Shown here: piece by piece, positions 55,962 to 63,214 of the stretch | Layout: each line of letters begins with the position of its first letter | Numbering within the stretch: the first letter of the stretch is position 1 | DNA from: Acidimicrobiales bacterium | Lineage (GTDB): Bacteria; Actinomycetota; Acidimicrobiia; Acidimicrobiales; Poriferisodalaceae | Reading direction: 5' to 3' | Assembly: GCA_030743005.1 (NCBI GenBank) | Contig: JASLTG010000012.1 | Location: 26,029-90,028 of the forward strand | DNA: 64,000 nucleotides | Notes under the pieces: generated by a model | The model's database searches: none | What the model was told of the DNA's origin: nothing | What the model saw: the letters and a program-made list of their open reading frames with translations, nothing else | Translations under genes and position numbers: made by a program

Positions 55962-56837
55962 TCAGGAAGACATATCGGGACTTGAGGGCCGCCGAGTCGG
56001 TGGCTGCACGTACTGCCAGCCGAAGCGACCCTTGACGCACAGGTGCCCCGCGGTAACTGAATGGTCGGCAGGAGAGGTCACTTTATATATCTCGTTATCT
56101 TGGGTATGAAGTTCGAGTGTGCAGCCGACCCCACAATACGAGCAGATTGTTTCGGTGGTCTTTTGTCGTTCCGGTTCCCATTGGGCAGCTTGCCTTAAGT
56201 CGAATTCTTTTTTGAATTGGAGTGCATTGGTTGGACAGACGCCAACACAGTTGCCGCAGTAGACACATGCAGACTCCGGTAATGGAGTGTCGAACTCGGT
56301 AGAGACTCGGGTATCGAAGCCACGTCCCGCCATAGAAATAGCGAACGTGAATTGGGCATCGTCACCGCAGGCTTCAACACATTTGTAACAGAGCACGCAC
56401 CGGTCATATGCCCTTACAAAGAGGTCGTCTTCAATCTTCGTTGCGTCCTTCATCTGACTCGGTTCGGTATATCGGGAAGAATCTGCTTCGTACCGGACGA
56501 TGAACTCTTGAAGTTCTGTACTTTCAGATAAGTCATTGGTGGTGTCGAGGAATTCGAGGATCATTTTGCGGTTCAAGGCGACCCGTTCGCTCTCGGTGTG
56601 GATAATTGAGCCTTGTTCACACTCTCGTGAACACGCGGGCACGAGATTTCGGGACCCTTCCATTTCGACGACACATAGGCGGCATGCGTTCACCGGAGTC
56701 AGATTGGAGGCCCAGCACAAGGTTGGTATCTCGACACCAGCAGATCTGGCTGCCTCAAGGATGGTGGTGCCAGCATCCACACTGACTGTCGTACCGTTAA
56801 TTGAGATTGCTATTTCGGTTGGCTGTAGCTCACTCAT
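55962..56837 (-). CDS. Formate dehydrogenase ferredoxin subunit: NuoG-like N-terminus plus detached molybdopterin [4Fe-4S] domain
   Basis: 291 residues. A [2Fe-2S] domain has Cys 41, 52, 55, 69; two [4Fe-4S] clusters follow at Cys 147/150/153/157 and 191/194/197/201. The C-terminus, residues 231-275, is a complete Molybdop_Fe4S4 domain: CSYCGVGC (232-239) with the fourth ligand Cys267 in HLCVKGRFGWQYV. The chain stops 13 residues later. In ordinary FDH alpha chains this domain is fused to the catalytic domain, which here is a separate upstream gene. The His-Cys3 cluster of NuoG is missing: at that place the protein reads TTNDLSESTELQEF without cysteines. Last gene of the operon; starts inside the NuoEF-like gene. 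Confidence 0.88.
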   Translation of the reverse strand: MSELQPTEIAISINGTTVSVDAGTTILEAARSAGVEIPTLCWASNLTPVNACRLCVVEMEGSRNLVPACSRECEQGSIIHTESERVALNRKMILEFLDTTNDLSESTELQEFIVRYEADSSRYTEPSQMKDATKIEDDLFVRAYDRCVLCYKCVEACGDDAQFTFAISMAGRGFDTRVSTEFDTPLPESACVYCGNCVGVCPTNALQFKKEFDLRQAAQWEPERQKTTETICSYCGVGCTLELHTQDNEIYKVTSPADHSVTAGHLCVKGRFGWQYVQPPTRRPSSPDMSS

Positions 56838-58570
56838 GGCCGACTCTCATCCAATAAGCCCAGAGTTAATGCAGAGCGAACGGCGGAAGCGGCGGTTTGG
56901 CCGAGGCCGCAAATCGAAGCGTCGGTCATAACGGTGGCTATGTCCTCAAGGAGGGCAACATTCTCTACATCTGCTTTGCTGTCGCCAATTTGTAGAAGAA
57001 CTTCATGTTGGCGAACGGTTCCGATCCTGCATGGAACACATTGTCCACATGACTCGTCACGGAAGAACTGGGCCAATCGGCTGAGGACGTCTCGCACACT
57101 TACCTCAGTCGAAAACACCATCACGGCTCCTGACCCGAGTGTCAGATCGTGGGATTTGGTGTCCTCGAACGTAAGTGGAACATCTAGCTGCTGAGGGCTC
57201 ACAAAGCATCCGGCAGCACCTCCGAGAAGAACCGTTTGTAGGACCCCATCAACGCCGCCGGCGTTTGAAAGTAGCTCCCTCAACGTAATCCCGAAGTCGG
57301 CTTCGTAAAGACCGGGTCTAGCAATATCTCCCGAAAGACAAAAGAGCTTTGTGCCCGGTGAATCTGGCGTGCCAGCTGATCGGTAGTGATCGACTCCGTA
57401 ATTAAGAATTTCCAGGACATTCAGAAAGGTTTCTGGATTATTTACGATTGTTGGTTGACCGAAGAGGCCGATGTCAGTGGGGTACGGCGGTTTACTACGA
57501 GGTTCACCGCGGAAGCCTTCTATTGAATTAAACAGCGAGGTTTCTTCGCCACAAATGTACGCGCCTGCTCCCTGTCGAATTTCTAGGTCGAAGCTGGCTG
57601 AAGACCCTGCGATCGCCTCCCCTAATAATTGAGCTGAATAAGCTTGGGCTATCGCCCTAGCTAGGCGGTCTGCGGCAGTCGTGTACTCACCGCGAATATA
57701 GATCCAGCCTTTTTCGCATCCGGTCGAAATACCAGCGATGGTCATCGCTTCGATCAAGGCGAACGGATCGTTCTCCAAGATCATTCGGTCCTTGAACGTT
57801 CCGGGTTCACTTTCATCAGCATTAGCAACAACGTATTTGGGGGCACTCTGATGGTTCGCTACTGATTGCCATTTCACCCCGGTTGGGAATGCAGCGCCAC
57901 CTCGGCCAGTTAAGCCAGAATCCAAGAGCATCTCAATGACGCGGGTGCCGCCTAACTCAATTGCTGACTTGAGGGCTTCATATCCGCCTTGCTCCTTGTA
58001 TGACTCTAAACGGGTTGGGGCATTTGTTCTGAACCGGCGGAGAAGTCGACTCGTTGCGCCAGAGAAGAACTGCGGATCAACGCTTGTGGTTGATGTGAGA
58101 TCCTGGTTCTCGGCGCCCGTCATTTGAACAAATGATGCCGGAGGTCGTTCGCATTGGCCTAAGCATGGGCTTTCATGAACGCGGTGGCCTTCCGAACGAA
58201 GTTCTTCGATATAAGAGCCCGAGCCACGGTTCGCACAAACCGGGTCCACACACACATGATGGAGTGGACCATCTTCAGGCTCTTCTAGCTGAAACAGGTC
58301 ATAAAACGACGCGACCCCGTAGGCCTCTGCTGCAGGAATTTGTAATGTTTCAGCCAGGTAATTCAGGCCGCCTGGTGATATCCAGCCCTTAACGTTTTGA
58401 AGTTGATGAAGGCCCGGCAGCAGCAAATGACGCGTGTCGCGAGTTCGACCTAAACCACTGATAACCCAACGTTCACTCTCACGCCTCACGGGAGGATCGC
58501 TCACTAGATAGTCAACTGCCTCCCGTTCGTCTGAATCTGGGGTGGCGTCGGTGTATTTGAGATCAGACAT
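56834..58570 (-). CDS. NAD-binding diaphorase subunit, NuoE-NuoF fusion (formate dehydrogenase beta)
   Basis: 578 residues. The N-terminal NuoE-like part binds a [2Fe-2S] cluster through Cys107, Cys112, Cys136 and Cys140. The NuoF-like part has LTGRGGAAFPTGVKW (NADH/FMN), ANADESEPGTFKDR, EAYICGEETSLFNS-like YICGEETSLFNSIEG, and the C-terminal [4Fe-4S] ESCGQCVPCRIGT with the distal Cys in ICGLGQ. It receives electrons from formate through the ferredoxin subunit and reduces NAD. It overlaps the catalytic gene by eight bases and the ferredoxin gene by four. Confidence 0.92.
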   Translation of the reverse strand: MSDLKYTDATPDSDEREAVDYLVSDPPVRRESERWVISGLGRTRDTRHLLLPGLHQLQNVKGWISPGGLNYLAETLQIPAAEAYGVASFYDLFQLEEPEDGPLHHVCVDPVCANRGSGSYIEELRSEGHRVHESPCLGQCERPPASFVQMTGAENQDLTSTTSVDPQFFSGATSRLLRRFRTNAPTRLESYKEQGGYEALKSAIELGGTRVIEMLLDSGLTGRGGAAFPTGVKWQSVANHQSAPKYVVANADESEPGTFKDRMILENDPFALIEAMTIAGISTGCEKGWIYIRGEYTTAADRLARAIAQAYSAQLLGEAIAGSSASFDLEIRQGAGAYICGEETSLFNSIEGFRGEPRSKPPYPTDIGLFGQPTIVNNPETFLNVLEILNYGVDHYRSAGTPDSPGTKLFCLSGDIARPGLYEADFGITLRELLSNAGGVDGVLQTVLLGGAAGCFVSPQQLDVPLTFEDTKSHDLTLGSGAVMVFSTEVSVRDVLSRLAQFFRDESCGQCVPCRIGTVRQHEVLLQIGDSKADVENVALLEDIATVMTDASICGLGQTAASAVRSALTLGLLDESRP

Positions 58571-60494
58571 AACGCTCGCCTGAAGTGAGCTTGTCTATTC
58601 GAATGGCAGCCGCCTTGAATTCCGCCGTCCCGCTTTTGGGGTCCCATTCGTCGTTCGTCAGAAGGTTTAGATCGATTAGTTCTGGGAAGTGAAAGGTAGT
58701 GAAGGCAAGACCTGCAGCCTGGTCGGTTTTGATATCTACCTCTATTTCGACGCTGCCCCGCGGTGAAGAAACACGAACTAGCTCGCCTTGAGCCAGGTTC
58801 AGTGATGCAGCGTCCAAGTGACTGATTTCGAGTTGATCCCCAGACCTAATGGGTGATGGGTACCCCCGCGACTGGACTCCTGTGTTGTAGGAATCCAACG
58901 CTCGCCCCGTAGTTAGGCGAATCGGAAATTCGTCACTTAACTGCTCCTTGGGGCCTTCATGGTTTACGAGGGAAAACGGCGCTCTTTCCTTCCCCCCAAG
59001 ATCGTCTTCCCACAACCAGCCGTGAAGAAATGGGGTCCCTGGATGGTCGAGGTCAGGACAAGGCCATTGGAGGCCGTTGTTGTCTTCTAGCCGTTCGTAA
59101 CTCATTCCTGAATGCATTGGTGAGAGTGAACGCAACTCGTCCCATAAGGCCTCGGGGGTATCGGCTGGCCAGCTCGCGCCCAAGAGTTGCGCAACCTCAC
59201 CGATGATGGTGTGGTCGTCCCGCGTTCCAGCCGGCGCTTCAACCGCCGCTCTCACGCGCTGTACGCGGCGTTCACTTGATGTGACTGTGCCTTCAGATTC
59301 AGCCCAACCAACAGTCGCTGGCAGCACTACGTCAGCGAGTTCGGCGGTCCTAGTCAGAAAGATGTCCTGAACGACGAGGAGTTCTAGGTCGGTCAATAAT
59401 TTTCGTGTATGACTGACATCTGCTTCAGAGTCTGCCGGGTTCTCCCCTATTACATAGAGTCCCTTTAATGTGCCCGTAGCCATTGCTTCGAACATAAGGG
59501 TCAGATGAAGGCCTGGTTGAGGGTTAAGTTCGACGCCATAGGCATCCGAAAACCGTTGTCTAGCGGAGTTGTCGGTAACGTCTTGAAAGCCTGGAAGCTT
59601 GTTAGGAAGCGCGCCCATATCTCCGCCGCCCTGGACATTGTTTTGACCTCGCAGCGGCACTAGACCCGATCCCCAGCGTCCGACGTGCCCGGTCAGCAAA
59701 GCAAGGTTGCAAAGTGAGAGGACGTTATCGACGCCGTTGTGGTGCTCCGTGATGCCCAAGGTCCAAAGTATTTGAGCCATCGAAGCGTTTGCGTAGCTGT
59801 GAGCCAGTTCCTGTATGGCGTCGGCAGGGACACCAGTTACCGATGAAGCGTATTCGAGGGTGTAAGTCTGAACATGAGCTGCGAATTCTTCGAAGCCGGA
59901 CGTTGAATGGTCAATGAACTTGCGGTCATGGAGGTCAGCAGCGATGATCTCGCGTGCCACAGCATTTGCCAACGCTATGTCGGTCCCCACGTTTATTCCG
60001 AGCCAAGCGTCAGCGAATCTCGCGGATGCAGTGCGCCGGGGGTCGACAGCGTGCATCTTGGCGCCACTCTTCAGTCCCTTTAGGACATGATGGAAATAGA
60101 TGGGGTGGGCTTCGCGGGCATTGGAGCCCCACAGGAGAACAAAATCAGCCTCCTCCACCTCTTGATAGGAGGAGGTTCCGCCCCCTGCTCCGAACACTGT
60201 CGCCAGACCGACGACGCTAGGAGCGTGTCAAGTTCTATTACAGGAGTCAATATTGTTGGATCCGATGGCGGTTCGCATGAATTTTTGGGCCGCATAGTTC
60301 ATCTCGTTTGTGCTCTTTGAGCAGCTGAAGAGGCCCACAGCGTTCGGACCATCGGTTTCGAGTATCTCTTGAAGGCCGTTCGCTGTAATCGTCAACGCCT
60401 CATCCCAGCTTGCTGGGCGTAGTTGGCCCCGTTTCCGAACCAGAGGTGTCTCTAGGCGCGGCAGTGGCTGCGAGTACCCGGTTCGTCGTTTCAT
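58563..60494 (-). CDS. fdhA: Formate dehydrogenase catalytic subunit, predicted selenoprotein (in-frame TGA) lacking its [4Fe-4S] domain
   Basis: 643 residues from ATG 60494 (ribosome site GGAG, five bases upstream), reading TGA at 60230-60228 as selenocysteine 89. The context SCNRT-U-HAPSVVGLAT matches the FDH active site R.UH.PSV.GL. Reading continues in the same frame to a stop at 58563. The RGQNNVQGGGDMGALP motif puts Arg282 193 residues after Sec89, the spacing of Sec140 and Arg333 in E. coli FdhF. The molybdopterin-binding C-terminus (FPIRLTTGRALDSYNT) is intact. The protein starts at GYSQPLPRLETPLVRK, just after where the N-terminal [4Fe-4S] domain normally lies; that domain is in the third gene of the operon. 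A two-gene reading that ends at the TGA would miss the active site. Confidence 0.88.
60199..60230 (-). promoter_or_regulatory. UGA(Sec) codon and candidate bacterial SECIS hairpin
   Basis: After TGA (60230-60228) and 12 bases, GTCGTC (60215-60210) pairs with GGCGAC (60204-60199): six pairs, one of them U-G, closing the five-base loop GGTCT. The GGUC of the loop begins 18 bases after the UGA, the same place as in the E. coli fdhF SECIS. Part of this follows from the conserved V-G-L codons, so pairing and position together are the argument. SelB binding is inferred. Confidence 0.65.
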
Positions 60495-60629
60495 TTGTTC
60501 TCCAAGCGTGGCCAAGGACGCCTAAGCCTCGAGTATGAGTGTAGAACGAAGGGTGTGTAGTCAAGCCGCTCTTGAGTTGCGATATCTCGTCCCACTTGTC
60601 GAATGTCGGAGGCGTTGAATTGGCGGTGA

Positions 60630-60667
60630 TTCCACTTATCTGGGAAGCTGTTCCACAATGTGGCACA
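60630..60667. promoter_or_regulatory. Repeated dyad, candidate IclR operator
   Basis: TTCCACTTATCTGG (60630-60643) and TTCCACAATGTGG (60651-60663) begin exactly 21 bases apart, two helical turns. The second is a near-perfect palindrome with 5-bp arms CCACA and TGTGG around a single base. The pair ends 22 bases before the iclR ATG and lies in the divergent region shared with the FDH operon. Confidence 0.45.
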
Positions 60668-60685
60668 CGAAGGTAGTGGTTTAAG

Positions 60686-61429
60686 ATGGTCGGCGTTCAA
60701 TCAGTACGACGCGCTTTCGCGATTCTGAGAGCGTTGGCGCAAAATCCGATGGGTGTAACCGAGCTATCGAACCGTGTTGAGTTGCCGAAGAGCACTGTGG
60801 CGCGGTTATTGGCGGCCCTCGAGGAGGAGGGTGCTGTCAGCCAAGACGGTGTACGTGGTATGTACAAAATTGGAGACGGGCTTTCAAGTGTGATTAGTGA
60901 TGTACCAGGTGGGAAAAATATCACTGCCCTCGCCTACCCTTACTTGGCCCGTCTAGCTACTGAGCTCGACGAGACAGCTGGTATTGGATTGTTGGAAGGA
61001 CGCCAGATTTTCTACGCAGATCATGTCGAGCCTGACGCGGCAGTGCAGGTGAAGAGCTGGACGGGTGAATACGCGCCGTTGCATTTGGTGCCGTCGGGTT
61101 TGGTGGTACTGGGCCATTTCTCCGAAAATGCATTGGATGAGTATCTGAGGAGTGATCTGGCGACTACTTCACCTAAGAGTGTGTCGGACCCCGGGGAGAT
61201 ACGGGCTCGCCTTGACGAGGTGCGGTGTGATGGGTACGCCTGGGGTTTCGAGGAATTCGCAGAGGGTTTGAATTCCGTCGCTGCGCCTGTGTATGGACAG
61301 ACAGGAGAAGTTGTGGCGACGCTTCATGTGCACGGTCCCGCGTATCGGTTTCCCAAGGGAGATGACAAAGATGTATTGGGGAGTCGTTTAATTGAAACGT
61401 GTGCCGAGTTGGGACGCCACCTCGTGTGA
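60686..61429 (+). CDS. IclR-family transcriptional regulator
   Basis: 247 residues. N-terminal winged helix: SVRRAFAILRALAQNPMGVTELSNRVELPKSTVARLLAALEEEGAV. The C-terminal effector domain has GGKNITALAYPYLARLATELDETAGIGLLEG and GYAWGFEEFAEGLNSVAAPVYG, the IclR ligand pocket. It is divergent from the FDH operon, whose start is 190 bases away, so it most likely controls that operon and itself. The effector is unknown; a C1 or amine intermediate is a reasonable guess. Confidence 0.92.
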   Translation: MVGVQSVRRAFAILRALAQNPMGVTELSNRVELPKSTVARLLAALEEEGAVSQDGVRGMYKIGDGLSSVISDVPGGKNITALAYPYLARLATELDETAGIGLLEGRQIFYADHVEPDAAVQVKSWTGEYAPLHLVPSGLVVLGHFSENALDEYLRSDLATTSPKSVSDPGEIRARLDEVRCDGYAWGFEEFAEGLNSVAAPVYGQTGEVVATLHVHGPAYRFPKGDDKDVLGSRLIETCAELGRHLV

Positions 61430-61444
61430 CAGCCGTCAGACGCT

Positions 61445-62416
61445 TCAGCGACGCCGTTTTATTTCTTCGATGATCGCTGGAACGACTTCGTGGAGATCGC
61501 CGAGGACGGCGTAGCCCGCTTTCGTGACCATGTTGGCCTCGGGGTCAATATTGATCGCCAAAATGTTTTTTGATGCCATCGCTCCGACCCAGTGTTGGAT
61601 CGCGCCTGAAATTCCACAAGCAATGTAGATCTCTGGAGCTATGCGGGTGCCAGTTTGCCCAACTTGGTCTGCGTGGCTGCGCCATCCATTATTAGTGACT
61701 GCTCGTGAACAACCAACTTTCCCAGCGAGTAAATCGGCAAGTTCTTCTAGGGGCGCGAAGGCGTCAGCTGAGCCCACTCCACGGCCGCCTGACACCACGA
61801 CAGATGCCGTCGACAACGTTGCTCCCTCGGCTTGGGCCGCTCGTTCCTGGACAAGAGTTCGCGTCAGTAATGAATCTAGTTCAAGTTCAACGATTTGAAT
61901 ATTGGCGTCTGAGGAGAGTGCCGCTGTCTCTGGTTCAACTGAGTGATGGGCGTAGGAAAGAAAAATCTGTTCGGTATCGACACGAACGTCCTCAAGTAGG
62001 GATCCACCCCATTGCATCCTCGTGATCGTCCAGTCGCTGTCTCGGTGTACCTCAATGCAGTTTGCAATGAAGGGGCTTCCGAGACGAGCACTTGCGTGGG
62101 CGATGACCTCGTTGCCTTTATCGGTCCCGACAGACATAACGATCCTCGGTGTGCGTTCCTGAGAAAGCTGAGACAGTGCCTCGCCCCATAACTCGGGCCC
62201 GTAATCGGTGATTAACGGTGAAGCAAGAACCACACCTTCGCTGATTCCATATTCAGTACATACGGCGTTGAAATCAGAGTCAAAGACGCCGATGAACACG
62301 GCAACGACTTCCTCGGTTAGCCTCTGAGCAAGATTTCGGGCAGCGGTGAGGGCCTCAAAGGTGGCTGGTGAGATTTCTCCTCGGTCGTGCTCGACAAGCA
62401 CATAAATACCGGGCAT
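61445..62416 (-). CDS. etfA: Electron transfer flavoprotein alpha subunit
   Basis: 323 residues. The N-terminal part is YVLVEHDRGEISPATFEALTAARNLA and the C-terminal FAD domain has VVSGGRGVGSADAF, then QVGQTGTRIAPEIYIACGISGAIQHWVGAMASKNILAINID, the ETF-alpha signature. With EtfB it carries electrons from dimethylglycine/sarcosine or acyl-CoA dehydrogenases to ETF-quinone oxidoreductase. Its ATG shares a base with the etfB stop. Confidence 0.95.
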   Translation of the reverse strand: MPGIYVLVEHDRGEISPATFEALTAARNLAQRLTEEVVAVFIGVFDSDFNAVCTEYGISEGVVLASPLITDYGPELWGEALSQLSQERTPRIVMSVGTDKGNEVIAHASARLGSPFIANCIEVHRDSDWTITRMQWGGSLLEDVRVDTEQIFLSYAHHSVEPETAALSSDANIQIVELELDSLLTRTLVQERAAQAEGATLSTASVVVSGGRGVGSADAFAPLEELADLLAGKVGCSRAVTNNGWRSHADQVGQTGTRIAPEIYIACGISGAIQHWVGAMASKNILAINIDPEANMVTKAGYAVLGDLHEVVPAIIEEIKRRR

Positions 62417-63183
62417 TAGAGCACTCCCAGTTCATCGAGCAAGTCCACAACCTTGACGGCGGCATCAGGTCCATTGCCAAGGATTTCGGTTTCGCTGATT
62501 TTTTCTTCGGGTTGGTGGAGCCGAACCTTCTCCTGGGGTCCGGCACTACTATCGATCGAGGTCGACGATATCTCAGCCTTCTTGGAGGCCAGTCGCCCCT
62601 TCATCGTCGGATAGCGAGGAAGATTGATGCCCTCCTTTACTCCCAGGACTGCGGGAAGCGGGACTGAATAGACCTCGTTACCTCCATCGACCTCTCGGCT
62701 CGCTGTCACCGTGGTGTCTTGAATTTCAATTCCCTTAATTCCGTTGACCACGGCGCGACCTAGGGTTACGGCGACTCGAATGCCGACTTGGTAACCGCCT
62801 GAGTCAGCAGATTCGTTGCCGAAAAGGATCAAGTCGAATCGCTCACCACCAGCTTCGAGTTGGGTAATCGCTTCGCTAATAACATGGGACGTACGCTGCG
62901 GGTCCCAATCATGACCACTCTCGTTCGGCACAAGGACGAACTCGTTCGCGCCAACGCTGGCCGCATATCGAAGCTGTTCTTCAGCTTCTGCGGGTCCCAC
63001 AGTTAACACGCACACAGAGCCTCCATGTTCCTCCACTAACTGAGCGGCTTCTTCAACAGCACACTCCTCGTGAGGGCTCGTGGTGAAACCGAGGTGTGCT
63101 GTATCAACAGTGAGGGCATCGTCCGTTATGTTGATGCGGGAACCGGGTGCCGGCACCCGCTTTACACAGACCAGAATTCGCAT
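62416..63183 (-). CDS. etfB: Electron transfer flavoprotein beta subunit
   Basis: 255 residues. N-terminal MRILVCVKRVPAPGS, then TSPHEECAVEEAAQLVEEHGG and SADSGGYQVGIRVAVTLGRAVVNG, the AMP-binding ETF-beta region, and LPAVLGVKEGINLPRYPTMKGRLASKK near the end. Follows the GcvT-domain gene by 31 bases and is coupled to etfA, so the demethylase and its electron acceptor are one unit. Confidence 0.95.
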   Translation of the reverse strand: MRILVCVKRVPAPGSRINITDDALTVDTAHLGFTTSPHEECAVEEAAQLVEEHGGSVCVLTVGPAEAEEQLRYAASVGANEFVLVPNESGHDWDPQRTSHVISEAITQLEAGGERFDLILFGNESADSGGYQVGIRVAVTLGRAVVNGIKGIEIQDTTVTASREVDGGNEVYSVPLPAVLGVKEGINLPRYPTMKGRLASKKAEISSTSIDSSAGPQEKVRLHQPEEKISETEILGNGPDAAVKVVDLLDELGVL

Positions 63184-63214
63184 CTAACTTCCTTCGAATC
63201 TTGCTCGGTGGCTT

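Noticed and set aside
60228..60230. Nonsense mutation or pseudogene in the formate dehydrogenase gene
   Set aside because: The TGA falls exactly on the Sec/Cys active-site position, the frame is otherwise intact over 643 codons, and a SECIS-like hairpin follows; decay would not be expected to hit that one codon alone.
60491..60700. Extra minus-strand gene between the FDH operon and iclR
   Set aside because: The reading has no recognisable domain and overlaps the ribosome site and candidate operators; it is probably a chance open frame.
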